Shown here piece by piece: positions 6,333 through 13,987 of a DNA stretch of 22,109 nucleotides. How positions within the stretch are numbered: the first letter of the stretch is position 1; the number at the start of each line of letters is the position of its first letter. The position numbers and the translations under genes were made by a program. The stretch is from positions 1 to 22,109 of IMG/VR virus record IMGVR_UViG_3300025781_000086. One strand, written 5' to 3'. This DNA is from a virus. The notes under the pieces are model-generated. The model did not search any database. It was not told where the DNA came from and worked only from the letters and a program-made list of their open reading frames with translations.

Positions 6333-7724
6333 TCAATTCATCACGTCTTGGCGACCAATATGGCTCAGAGGACTGCGGCTACCGTCTGTGACAGGCTCTT
6401 CGTTGCTGAAGGGATCCTTGTCAAACTTGTCACGGCTATTAGCTGTGAGCGGGCTCTGCGAGTTACCATTTGCTGTGGTCACGCCTGCTGCATCTGATTC
6501 AGCCTCTATGAGATAGCTAGTGTATTCTTCATTGAGCACGTTGAACAAGCTATCAGCGCGTGCTTCTTGTTCCGCCATCAGCGTGTTATCACCGATCTTA
6601 CCAAAGCGCTGGTTAATGTGACGACCTTGATAGACATAATCCTTTACCTCGAGCGGTTCACCAGCTTCTGGATGCTCGTCATGTCCGTAATCATGATCTG
6701 CATTTTCCATAGCAACTTCTTCGCAGGTGCAAGCGCTCTCTGGGTTTCCGCAGTGCGGGCAAGTTGGTTCTGCCATCACTCCATATGGCATTCCTGCCTT
6801 AGGCTCAGCTACTACAACTTCTGCAGGTGCGCTGCTACGACCAATGCCGCTCATAGCAAGCAGGCGCTCCAGTGTTTCAAAATCTTCGTCAGTTGCAGTC
6901 ACTGTCATGCTCTTGTGGCTGCCGTTGTCGTCTATGTTCTGCGTCATCACGATATTCATGCTTTCACGCAGCTGCTTCTGGCTTTCGTTGTAAGCATAAA
7001 CGTATCCAACTTCGCTTGGACCATTGTTGGTAGCTCCGATCGGAGTGAAAGGAATTGGACCAAGCGGTGCATCTTCTTCCATGCTGGCTGACCAGCATTC
7101 TTCCATGCCGTGCACCGGGCAATATTCGCCCTCTGCAGTCATGTTGCACTCGCTCTCTTCCATTTCTTCGTTCATCTCATCATATTCTATGTCCTTGGTA
7201 ACACGACGACCTGCACGTTCTGCCTTGTCGTCTTCGCTACCACGGCGATGTCCGTGTATATGGTCCTTATGGCGTTCGTCGTATTCAATGTCGTGGGCAA
7301 CCTTGCGACCTGCCTTCTCGGCCCGATCATCACGAGTGACGTCAGATTCCTCATTCATCTCATCCCATTCAATGTCCTTGGTAACTTCGCGACCAGCACG
7401 TTCTGCCTTGTCGTCTTCGCTACCGCGCTTGTGACCATGTATGTGATCTTTGTGACGCTCGTCGTATTCAATGTCGTGAGATACCTTACGACCTGCTTTC
7501 TCAGCACGTTCGTCACGATCATGATCTGATTCTTCGTCCATCATCTCACCGCGGCTGTCTTCCATCTGTATGGTGCCCTGATAGCCAACGCATTCTTCCA
7601 TGCCATGCACTGGGCACATCTCGCCTTCAGCCGTCATGTTGCATTCTTCTGCTTCGTATACGCTGTCTCTGCGTCCCAAGGACTCAATAGCCCTAAGCTT
7701 GCCTAATATGCTATGGAAATCCAT
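6333..7724 (-). CDS. Repeat-rich Cys/His hypothetical protein (463 aa)
   Basis: I do not recognise this protein. After a short N-terminal helix (MDFHSILGKLRAIESLG) it carries a Cys module, CNMTAEGEMCPVHGMEEC (28-45), then a 61-residue tandem repeat in two copies (65-125 and 126-186). A second copy of the Cys module follows (193-210), and a zinc-ribbon-like CPHCGNPESACTC sits at 322-334. Each 61-residue copy divides into two half-units of about 30 residues with the pattern AE(K/R)AGR-x-V..DIE(Y/W)DE, and has a His cluster (HKDHIHGH). The composition is very acidic and charged. The C-terminal part contains FNVLNEEYTSYLIEAESD. An AAGGAAGGG ribosome site lies about 9 bases before the ATG, inside the end of the 274-aa gene. 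Position between gp16 and gp17 suggests a late head-related function; metal binding is inferred from Cys/His spacing. Confidence 0.75.
   Translation of the reverse strand: MDFHSILGKLRAIESLGRRDSVYEAEECNMTAEGEMCPVHGMEECVGYQGTIQMEDSRGEMMDEESDHDRDERAEKAGRKVSHDIEYDERHKDHIHGHKRGSEDDKAERAGREVTKDIEWDEMNEESDVTRDDRAEKAGRKVAHDIEYDERHKDHIHGHRRGSEDDKAERAGRRVTKDIEYDEMNEEMEESECNMTAEGEYCPVHGMEECWSASMEEDAPLGPIPFTPIGATNNGPSEVGYVYAYNESQKQLRESMNIVMTQNIDDNGSHKSMTVTATDEDFETLERLLAMSGIGRSSAPAEVVVAEPKAGMPYGVMAEPTCPHCGNPESACTCEEVAMENADHDYGHDEHPEAGEPLEVKDYVYQGRHINQRFGKIGDNTLMAEQEARADSLFNVLNEEYTSYLIEAESDAAGVTTANGNSQSPLTANSRDKFDKDPFSNEEPVTDGSRSPLSHIGRQDVMN
7167..7532 (-). repeat. 183-bp coding tandem repeat, two copies
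   Basis: Two adjacent 183-base units (7350-7532 and 7167-7349) encode near-identical 61-residue blocks of the 463-aa protein. Each unit has two related half-units. The array is flanked by two copies of an 18-residue Cys module (7590-7643 and 7095-7148). It probably arose by duplication and may vary in copy number between relatives. Confidence 0.85.
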
Positions 7725-7727
7725 GGT

Positions 7728-8552
7728 TTAACCCTTCCTTACGAATTCTGGTTTGTCTGGAGCCCTTGGTGCTCCCATGTTCACTCTTTTACCGTCGCGG
7801 TCCTTGTAGAACCTATAGATGATCTGCGCACCGTCGTCAAAGTTACCTTCTGGACCTAGACCACTGCGAGGTGTGGGATGTGCCGGATCTTTGCTAGATG
7901 GCTTATATACTGGCTTTGGTGTATCATACCCAGCATTGAAATCTGCCATGTCCTGCACTGGTTCACGAGGAGCTACCTTGTTCATCTCCAGCCAGCTGAA
8001 CAGCGGCTGGCTAGAATCAACTTCATCGCTAGGACGAGTAGACTTAACTCCTGCAAGATAATCCAAGAAACGCTTGTTATAGGCATCACCATATATGTCT
8101 GTCACTATCGGCTGTTCAATGTCTTGATAAAGACGATCGGTGCTAAGCCTGCCAAACGATGTGAGATCTTTGTCCTTGGCAATGGTCTGGAAACCACGAT
8201 CACTCATGTAATCGCCTACATATTCTTCAACCGGTTCTGTAGCAGTACGCACAACGATGTTCTTTTCAGGAACGTTTAGAACACTACGCAGGCCTTCCAT
8301 CGTGATGTAGCTGCTCAATGGCATGGTGGTTACGAAATTGATCTGCCATACCTGCACGTTTGCCTGATCAACAAAATCCAGCTTGTCATCCTTAAGCCAA
8401 ATTGGCTGTGTCATTTCTACCAGACCAAACTGGCTGAGATAAAGCTCTGCTGCATCCAGCTGTTCATCGCTAGGTTCTGCTGCTAGCTTGATAACATACC
8501 CGTATTCTCTGGTGCTTTCAGCGAGATATTCTCTGAACGACTTCATGGCCAT
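7728..8552 (-). CDS. Probable capsid-targeted internal protein (274 aa)
   Basis: The body of this protein is not recognised, but its N-terminus (residues 3-12, MKSFREYLAE) lines up residue for residue with the capsid-targeting peptide of T4 internal proteins (MKTYQEFIAE). It ends in L-A-E, matching the (L/I)-x-E cleavage rule of the T4 prohead protease gp21. I infer a protein packed inside the head and trimmed on maturation, possibly injected with the DNA. The remainder has an alpha/beta part up to about residue 170 and a Pro/Gly/Lys-rich C-terminal tail. Two starts are possible: the ATG at 8552 has GGAG 5 bases upstream, while the ATG at 8546 would give exactly the targeting peptide. It lies between gp16 and the 463-aa gene, 3 bases from the latter, with a CTAAATA late motif upstream. 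Confidence 0.7.
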   Translation of the reverse strand: MAMKSFREYLAESTREYGYVIKLAAEPSDEQLDAAELYLSQFGLVEMTQPIWLKDDKLDFVDQANVQVWQINFVTTMPLSSYITMEGLRSVLNVPEKNIVVRTATEPVEEYVGDYMSDRGFQTIAKDKDLTSFGRLSTDRLYQDIEQPIVTDIYGDAYNKRFLDYLAGVKSTRPSDEVDSSQPLFSWLEMNKVAPREPVQDMADFNAGYDTPKPVYKPSSKDPAHPTPRSGLGPEGNFDDGAQIIYRFYKDRDGKRVNMGAPRAPDKPEFVRKG

Positions 8553-8572
8553 AGATGCTCCAAATGTGACTG

Positions 8573-9046
8573 TTATTTAGTGTCGTTATCAATTTCGCTC
8601 AGCTGTTTCAACAGCTCATTGCGATCCATCAGCGTGGCTTTCACATCAAGAGGGTCGCTGTCAGGCGATTTAGTCGTGCGATCCAGCTTGAGTTTGTCCA
8701 GCTGTAGCTTCAGCATCTTTAGCTTCTTGTCAACTTTGGCATTCTTGGCATCTACCGCAATCTTAAGCATCTGGCTGCTGCTGCTGAAGATCTCACCAGC
8801 ATGTCGTATTTCCACGTTCATGCCAAGATCCTGCAGGTCCTGATGTGCTTTGATTGCCATATCGGCCAATTCATCCATCTCACGATCGTGGAGGTCCTTA
8901 CCTCTTACTTCGCTTAGCTGTCTATCAATGTCATCAGCCAATGCTAGCGCTGCTTGTATGTCAGCGTCATCAGGGGCTGTATCGTCTGGTTCTGGCACGC
9001 TCTGTATTTCAAAGGTATCTTCCAGCGTCTTGAATCTGTTGGACAT
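8573..9046 (-). CDS. gp16: gp16-like terminase small subunit
   Basis: Likely small terminase subunit, which recognises DNA and stimulates gp17. It is 157 aa (T4 gp16 is 164). It has an acidic N-terminal segment (EPDDTAPDDADIQAALALAD), a central helical hairpin region including IRHAGEIFSSSSQMLKIAVD and AKNAKVDKKLKMLKLQLDKL, and a polar C-terminus. The central region parallels T4 gp16, where a helix ending in an ...EIFLETAKNA-type sequence is followed by a Lys-rich helix. The ATG shares one base with the gp4 stop (TGATG), with an AGAGG ribosome site. Proximity to gp4 and gp17 supports the call, but in T4 gp16 directly precedes gp17, whereas here two genes intervene. Confidence 0.7.
   Translation of the reverse strand: MSNRFKTLEDTFEIQSVPEPDDTAPDDADIQAALALADDIDRQLSEVRGKDLHDREMDELADMAIKAHQDLQDLGMNVEIRHAGEIFSSSSQMLKIAVDAKNAKVDKKLKMLKLQLDKLKLDRTTKSPDSDPLDVKATLMDRNELLKQLSEIDNDTK
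8574..8580 (-). promoter_or_regulatory. Late-promoter motif CTAAATA before the 274-aa gene
   Basis: CTAAATA on the minus strand overlaps the stop codon of gp16 and lies 21 bases upstream of the ATG at 8552. A T4-like late start about 6 bases downstream would leave a leader of about 15 bases that includes the GGAG ribosome site, a conventional late-transcript layout. Confidence 0.5.
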
Positions 9047-9492
9047 CAGCGTTTCCTCTTGACCTTTGGTTTAGTGATATATATGTCGCTTTCCGTGAGG
9101 ATCCTAAAGGTCATGCCATTCTTCTTGCAGTAGCTCATTGCAGCTGCCCATTTAGCAGTGTTGAGAATCAAGCTCACCTTGTCACGCTTGCTCTTTGCAT
9201 TTTCAACTATGGTTTCTTTGGCAGGTTTTACTTCTACTATCTCTGCCCTGCGCTTGCCGTTCTTGTCTTGATAGAGAACCATGAAGTCCGGTACGTATTG
9301 GCTTGGTTTACCCGTGAGGGGATTGATGTATGGTATGCGTATGCTTTCACTGGCCCATTGCAGAACGCTGGGATGAGTATCAAGGAAGTTCATCACGGTC
9401 AATTCCCAGCTGCTGCGGAATACTACTTCCTGCTTGCCTATGAGTTTGGCTGGATTTTTAGGAACAAAACGCCCCTGGCTGTACTTGGTCAT
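9046..9492 (-). CDS. gp4: gp4-like head completion protein with PD-(D/E)xK nuclease motif
   Basis: Matches the T4 gp4 head-completion family (T4 gp4 is 150 aa; this is 148). It carries a PD-(D/E)xK nuclease core of the TnsA type: RSSWEL at 26-31, YVPDFMVLY with Asp69, and EIVEVKP with Glu87 and Lys89. In T4, gp4 is needed to finish packaged heads so that tails can join. The C-terminus is very basic (KPKVKRKR). The gene is one base into gp16 and follows the radical-SAM pair after 10 bases, with no clear Shine-Dalgarno. A free nuclease is an alternative, but length and neighbours favour gp4. Confidence 0.8.
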   Translation of the reverse strand: MTKYSQGRFVPKNPAKLIGKQEVVFRSSWELTVMNFLDTHPSVLQWASESIRIPYINPLTGKPSQYVPDFMVLYQDKNGKRRAEIVEVKPAKETIVENAKSKRDKVSLILNTAKWAAAMSYCKKNGMTFRILTESDIYITKPKVKRKR

Positions 9493-9502
9493 GTTGATTT
9501 AC

Positions 9503-10618
9503 TTATGTTTCTCGTAGAATGTAATCTAATTCAGGAACAACATCTTTCAGCTGTGTATTTCGCCGCATGTCAAGAACATCATTTAGGGCTACGAACTTCT
9601 TGCACCAGTCATCGGTGTTTATAACCGCTGGCAATTTCAGATGATTTGTAATGTGCTGCAGTTTGTCGCGAGCAGCATGAGAATTGTATGTTGATATCAA
9701 TCTTTCTTTGTATTCTGTGGGAAGATTCCTAGCATCTAGCGCCTCTGGTACGCGCAAAAATATTGGATTGATCCATATGCCAAACTCGTCGGCTAAATCC
9801 AAGATATCCGTGTAGGCGTGCGCATTGTAGACGCTGATGACACTCACTAGGTTAAATTTGATGTGATCAAACTTTTTTGCTAAATCAGACATCAATCTTA
9901 GATTTTGATAGATTGTGTTCCACTGACTATCTGAACGAATGTAATCATTGAGATCACCAACACCGTCAACGCTGCACCCGATGTTCACTTTCTTCATAGC
10001 ACTCATCAATTCTATCAACTCGTCGCATACAGCAACAGTCATGTTTGAATTGATGAACAATACAAGTTTATCCAAAGCACCATGTTTCTTGATTTGATTC
10101 AATGCTTCCAATATCTCTTCCTGATGCAACAATGGTTCACCGCCCATGAACTGCAAACGTGTGATTGTTTTTGCTTGCGAAGGGCTGAGTTCCCATTTTG
10201 AACTGAGCAATCCAACCGATTCCTCTCCAAGTGCTACAGCATCTGGAATCCATTTCGTTGACCGTTCCTGGTTACACGATCTGCATTTGATGTTGCACAC
10301 ATTGCTTAGATTCACTTCTTCGCTACGCAACTGTGACGGCAAATTGAAATCTACGTCTAATAGTTTGGCAATCTCAAATCCATATGTTCTATGGCTTCTG
10401 CCCTTAGTAGTTTCGTTGCGGATGCATTTTTGGCATCTCTCATGCGGTTGGTTATCTATAAAAGACTGCCTAAGAGAGGACATGAAGTTGCCGTGAAAGA
10501 AATCCTCACGACTGTAGCGTTTTACAGCACCTCCCCATACACAACATGGGTTGACACCGCCATCGGTTAATATATTCTGATGAAACCAAGGCCAAGCACA
10601 AAAAGGAGTCTCATGCAT
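9503..10618 (-). CDS. Radical SAM protein with N-terminal twitch-like Cys motif (copy 1)
   Basis: Radical S-adenosylmethionine enzyme of unknown substrate, 371 aa. The radical-SAM cluster motif CNIKCRSC gives Cys108, Cys112 and Cys115, and GGEP at 159-162 is the SAM-binding motif. An auxiliary Cys set lies before the core: FCAWPW (Cys7), NPCC (Cys25/26) and CQKC (Cys62/65), preceded by the PW and DGGV hallmarks of SPASM/twitch segments. Later barrel strands are visible (LVLFINSNMTV, IGCSVDGVGD). The C-terminus has only one scattered Cys, so no C-terminal SPASM domain. It overlaps its upstream paralogue by 8 bases (ATGCATGA) and is followed by gp4. The location in a late head-tail region is odd for an enzyme. 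Class is certain; function is unknown. Confidence 0.88.
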   Translation of the reverse strand: MHETPFCAWPWFHQNILTDGGVNPCCVWGGAVKRYSREDFFHGNFMSSLRQSFIDNQPHERCQKCIRNETTKGRSHRTYGFEIAKLLDVDFNLPSQLRSEEVNLSNVCNIKCRSCNQERSTKWIPDAVALGEESVGLLSSKWELSPSQAKTITRLQFMGGEPLLHQEEILEALNQIKKHGALDKLVLFINSNMTVAVCDELIELMSAMKKVNIGCSVDGVGDLNDYIRSDSQWNTIYQNLRLMSDLAKKFDHIKFNLVSVISVYNAHAYTDILDLADEFGIWINPIFLRVPEALDARNLPTEYKERLISTYNSHAARDKLQHITNHLKLPAVINTDDWCKKFVALNDVLDMRRNTQLKDVVPELDYILRET

Positions 10619-11735
10619 CTTCTGTATCCAGTGCAGCAGCTAGGCTTGGAATACAATCTTGCAACCTAGTACCTCTGCGATGATCAAGGAACTCGTTGTA
10701 TTTGTGGAACTGATCACGCCAATCTGATGTTTTCACGGTAGGATCAGATGAAAGATGGGATATTATAGGTTCCAGTTTTCTTTTATATCGAGAACTGGAT
10801 TTATACATGTCTAGCAGCTGTTTCTTGTATTGATGGGGTAGATTTCTAGCATTGAGATGTTCAGGGATACGAAGCAATATTGGATTGACCCACGTATCAA
10901 ATTCTCTGGCTAAATCCAATATTTCTATGTATGAATGAGCATTGTAAACACTGTAGAGGCATGCTATGTTGAAAAGAATATGAGCATGCGATCGGCTTAA
11001 TTCTCTGATTTGAGTTAGATTAGAAACTACATCTTCCCAATTTGTATCAGATCTTATGTATTCATTTTGCACACCTATGCCATCAATGCTGCAGCCAATA
11101 CCTACTTTTTTCATGCCCATCATCAGTGTCATTAACTCATCTGACAGAGATACTGTGATGTTAGAATTGATGAAAAGTGTGAGATTATGTAGATTGTCCT
11201 GCTCCTTTACGGTTCGCAATATGTCTACTATTTGATCTTGGTGCAACAATGGTTCTCCGCCCAAGAACTGCAAACGTTTGATCTCCTTGGCCCTATCTGA
11301 ACTAAGTTCCCAACCAGATTCCAAGACTTTTACTGCAGTTTCACCTAAAGCAACTGCATCTGGTATCCATTTTGTTGACCTGTGTTGATTACAAGATCTA
11401 CACTTGACATTACAAACGTTGCTGAGATTTACCTCTTGGCTTTGTAGACTGGGATTGGATTCAAAATCTATCCCTAGAAGCTTAGCCATATCAAAACTGA
11501 AAGTTCTCTGGCTAGCTCCTTTGATTTTTTCATTTGTTATGCACTTGTGACAAGATTCGCCAGGCTGCTGAGCTATAAAAGATCGTCTTAGATCTTCTAA
11601 CCATTCACCCTCAAAGAAGCTGCTATGATCATAGCTAGGAATGCCTGGTCCCCACTGCGAACAGGGGTTAACACCGCCGTCGGTCAGCACATGTTGATGG
11701 AACCACGGCCATGCACAGAATGGACCGCTTTGCAC
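10611..11735 (-). CDS. Radical SAM protein with N-terminal twitch-like Cys motif (copy 2)
   Basis: Paralogue of the radical-SAM protein encoded just downstream (374 aa), matching over the whole length with the same key positions: Cys7 (FCAWPW), Cys25, Cys62/65 (CHKC), and Cys108/112/115 (CNVKCRSC), followed by GGEP. It differs at the first auxiliary site, where CCVW is replaced by CSQW, so one potential cluster ligand is missing. The start is GTG, fixed by an in-frame stop two codons upstream, with GAGA about 6 bases before it. It begins 3 bases after the 158-aa structural gene and in the same frame. On five sampled 60-base lines I count 116/300 G+C, against 154/300 in gp17, suggesting a different origin. 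The pair may form a heterodimer or act on successive sites; substrate unknown. Confidence 0.86.
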   Translation of the reverse strand: MQSGPFCAWPWFHQHVLTDGGVNPCSQWGPGIPSYDHSSFFEGEWLEDLRRSFIAQQPGESCHKCITNEKIKGASQRTFSFDMAKLLGIDFESNPSLQSQEVNLSNVCNVKCRSCNQHRSTKWIPDAVALGETAVKVLESGWELSSDRAKEIKRLQFLGGEPLLHQDQIVDILRTVKEQDNLHNLTLFINSNITVSLSDELMTLMMGMKKVGIGCSIDGIGVQNEYIRSDTNWEDVVSNLTQIRELSRSHAHILFNIACLYSVYNAHSYIEILDLAREFDTWVNPILLRIPEHLNARNLPHQYKKQLLDMYKSSSRYKRKLEPIISHLSSDPTVKTSDWRDQFHKYNEFLDHRRGTRLQDCIPSLAAALDTEDA

Positions 11736-11738
11736 GTT

Positions 11739-12215
11739 TTATCTCACGAATGCAGCAGCTATAGTAGGGCCAAGCGTGGGGTTTTTCGTCCATACCGGAA
11801 ACGGATTGATACCCACGTATCCAAGCTGACTAGTTGGTAGGCGAATGCTGTTTATGGTAGCCATGAAGTCGTTCATGAGCACACCTTTTTGGAATAGATT
11901 GCCCACAGGCTCGCCTGTCTGACCAGAATAGTATGTGGCCATGTTAGCCAATACCTGTATCAGCTCGTCTGGCACACCCGGACCACCAAAGACACCAAGT
12001 GCCAGTTGATAGGCATTGGTACTCATGTTGGTTACGTATCTGGCCGGAGAATTAGACAACGCATAATTGGTGTAATCATTGCTAGACGGCAATGGTACAC
12101 CTTTGGAATTGGCCCACTGATATGCACCACCCTGTTGCGTGCCCTGCAGTTGTCCGCTTTGAGTGGCTAATTGTTTTTGTATGTTGCTTTGGATGATATC
12201 TTTAGGACCGCTCAT
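11739..12215 (-). CDS. Probable virion structural protein (158 aa)
   Basis: I do not recognise a named family. It is Gln/Ser/Asn-rich at the N-terminus (IQKQLATQSGQLQGTQQGGA), contains YVTNMSTNAYQLALGVFGGP in the middle, and ends in INPFPVWTKNPTLGPTIAAAF. There is no Cys, no signal peptide and no convincing membrane segment. The start overlaps the stop of the 568-aa tail-tube-like gene (TAATG), with a GAGG ribosome site 7 bases upstream, so the two are translationally coupled. It follows gp19 and the tail-tube-like gene, which suggests a tail or baseplate part. That role is inference. Confidence 0.7.
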   Translation of the reverse strand: MSGPKDIIQSNIQKQLATQSGQLQGTQQGGAYQWANSKGVPLPSSNDYTNYALSNSPARYVTNMSTNAYQLALGVFGGPGVPDELIQVLANMATYYSGQTGEPVGNLFQKGVLMNDFMATINSIRLPTSQLGYVGINPFPVWTKNPTLGPTIAAAFVR

Positions 12216-13921
12216 TAGTATACCTCGCCATCTAAATTTTCATTCTGATAAGGATATGCAACAGGAGGTGGCTCATTGTCGCTGGGATCGCCGCCGTATA
12301 TACCGGGGTCATCAAGATAACCAAATCCGCTTACGGTATTATTGCTCAATGCTGCTGCTGTTGACAGATTAACTCCGAATTCAGGATCGGGAGCTGGCTG
12401 ATAGTATGATTGATCATATCCAGTAAACACTCCGTATTGATCGTATGCGGGATTGCCAATTTCCAACGTCAAGCTCACTTGACCTTGTTGCACTCTGCGA
12501 CGAGCGTACTCTATCTGCTGACGCTGTGTGAGATAGCGAGGGCCGTCTGGTCCATAATTGGAATTGAGCTGGTTATGATAACTGATGCGCAGGCTTGGTA
12601 TCTGTTGTCCAGGAACTATGGTTGGTTGGGCATTCAGCTGAGCTGCATCATCTGGCACACCCGGACGATAACTCACTGTGCCGGTCACTGGGTCGTAGCT
12701 GCTGGAATAGTTTGCACCAACGGTTGTTAACACTCTTCCACCACCAAAATTGAAGGCTCCAAATGTGCCTAGCAGGTTATAAATGCCTGATCCAGTTACC
12801 TGAGTGAACTCCGTAGCCTCGTCAAACTGCACGTATTGTGGTATGTTAGGTAGCTGACCTTGTGGCAAGCCAGTCAATCCATAATTTTCTGGTATCGGGA
12901 AATTGCTTGGATTACCGCCGATAGTTGTTGCGCCGTCTCTTGGAGGAGTACCTGGTCCATACACAACGTCTGATGCAGCAGATGCGCTGACATATGATAC
13001 TTGTCCTGCCGGCACGTTAAGATCAGTGCCAGGTTGGTATTTGTTTGAAGAAGCTATTATGGCTGTGTAATTTGCACCAGATACACCTGCAGCCGGCGGT
13101 GCAGCTGCTATAGGACTGGTTATGTTTGGTCGATCAGCAAAGATGCTTGGTTGATAATCCACTCCGCTAAGATTAGTTGGCCCCTGTGCCGTCGGTATTG
13201 GTGCCGGAGTGTAACTTGGCTCGATGTACGGAGAAGCAAAGAGTCCAAATTGTTCTGCCAGCTCTACGGTCAATGTTCCGGCATTATACTGAAGAGTTTC
13301 ATATGTCAGCGTCATGCGAAAATCTTCAAGATCGCTGCTGCTGGTGTCGTGGTTTCCAAAATCAATGCTGCTTACTTTGGGATTCAAATATGTCGTAAGC
13401 GTATATTCGCTGCCGTAAAGTGCATAGATGTTTAACGCCGTAAAGAATTGTATTTGATTGACCAGCGGGCGCAATCCCCAGCCAGTGCTGTCATCAAAGG
13501 TTGGATCAACCACGCTGGTTCCCATGGTAGCAGCAGATTTATATCGTGCATCGCCAAAATAATAATTGAAATACTCAACCCACATTGTTAAAGGGGCGTT
13601 GTCTACCGTGTCATATATGGAGATGCTCACAGGCTTGTATTCTGTTTTAGTATAAGCATATCTCTTGCGATTATATTGGTTCAACTCACGTTGTTGTAGA
13701 TCAATGTTAGGCTTGTCAATGGTCCTGATCTTGAAACTAACACCGCCTTGCCAGTTGCTGATCTTGTTTAGATTGCTAAACATGCTCAAAGCTTCTGGAC
13801 TAACCTGGAAGTTGGCATAGAACATGTACTTGACCCTGGGGATCTGGTACATGGTTTGGCCAGGACTGTTGGCTCCAAAGAATACCGAAGCATATGAGGT
13901 ATTTTTCAATATGGTTGCCAT
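12215..13921 (-). CDS. Tail-tube-like structural protein with long C-terminal extension (568 aa)
   Basis: Structural protein. Roughly the first 230 residues look like a gp19-type tail-tube domain: IPRVKYMFYANFQVSP, VSFKIRTIDKPNIDLQQ, LNQYNRKRYAYTKTEYKPVS, ISIYDTVDNAPLTMWVEYF and DLEDFRMTLTYETLQYNAGT. The rest (about 340 residues) is Pro/Gly/Ser/Gln-rich and probably extended, ending acidic. In T4 the tube initiator proteins gp48 and gp54 share the tube fold, so a baseplate or tail-terminal role is plausible, but I cannot say which. The ATG has no Shine-Dalgarno; a CTAAATA motif lies 5 bases upstream. It sits after gp19 and its terminator, so it is probably a separate late transcript with the 158-aa gene. 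Confidence 0.75.
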   Translation of the reverse strand: MATILKNTSYASVFFGANSPGQTMYQIPRVKYMFYANFQVSPEALSMFSNLNKISNWQGGVSFKIRTIDKPNIDLQQRELNQYNRKRYAYTKTEYKPVSISIYDTVDNAPLTMWVEYFNYYFGDARYKSAATMGTSVVDPTFDDSTGWGLRPLVNQIQFFTALNIYALYGSEYTLTTYLNPKVSSIDFGNHDTSSSDLEDFRMTLTYETLQYNAGTLTVELAEQFGLFASPYIEPSYTPAPIPTAQGPTNLSGVDYQPSIFADRPNITSPIAAAPPAAGVSGANYTAIIASSNKYQPGTDLNVPAGQVSYVSASAASDVVYGPGTPPRDGATTIGGNPSNFPIPENYGLTGLPQGQLPNIPQYVQFDEATEFTQVTGSGIYNLLGTFGAFNFGGGRVLTTVGANYSSSYDPVTGTVSYRPGVPDDAAQLNAQPTIVPGQQIPSLRISYHNQLNSNYGPDGPRYLTQRQQIEYARRRVQQGQVSLTLEIGNPAYDQYGVFTGYDQSYYQPAPDPEFGVNLSTAAALSNNTVSGFGYLDDPGIYGGDPSDNEPPPVAYPYQNENLDGEVY

Positions 13922-13926
13922 GCAGA

Positions 13927-13933
13927 TATTTAG
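13927..13933 (-). promoter_or_regulatory. Late-promoter-like CTAAATA just before the 568-aa gene
   Basis: GGCTAAATATCTGC leads directly into the ATG on the minus strand, with 5 bases between the motif and the start codon. Spacing as in T4 would place the transcription start at or next to the A of ATG. It follows the gp19 terminator by a few bases, which fits a new transcription unit. Confidence 0.45.
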
Positions 13934-13936
13934 CCA

Positions 13937-13969
13937 TGAAAAAGCCGCTGGTTTTTAGGCCAGCGGCTT
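13937..13969 (-). terminator. Rho-independent terminator after gp19
   Basis: Minus-strand RNA has AAGCCGCUGG, an 8-base loop and CCAGCGGCUU, a perfect 10-bp stem, running straight into a tract of U (UUUUU in all) before CA. It begins 18 bases after the gp19 stop. This is the clearest terminator in the window. Confidence 0.85.
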
Positions 13970-13987
13970 GTTGATTAGCCGTTTCGA

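Noticed and set aside
7110-7529. Long open frame on the plus strand opposite the repeat region, and another at 6567-7091
   Set aside because: Both lie fully antisense to the 463-aa gene; they exist because the repeat and charged composition lacks stops on the other strand. No ribosome site or family resemblance.
7095-7643. CRISPR-like array, as repeats are regularly spaced
   Set aside because: The units are 183 bases, coding, in frame and directly adjacent, with no spacers.
9046-9492. TnsA-type transposase or homing endonuclease because of the PD-(D/E)xK motif
   Set aside because: Length, basic tail and position beside gp16 fit T4 gp4, which has this fold; no transposon ends or partner genes are present.
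10611-11741. Possible single gene split by a frameshift in the radical-SAM pair
   Set aside because: Each copy has its own complete N-terminal motif, CxxxCxxC and GGEP, so they are two full paralogues, not one broken gene.
11736-11741. Read-through fusion of the 158-aa protein with the radical-SAM protein, as both are in the same frame separated by one stop and one codon
   Set aside because: A TAA stop followed by GTG with a GAGA site is adequate for a separate start; no read-through signal was seen.
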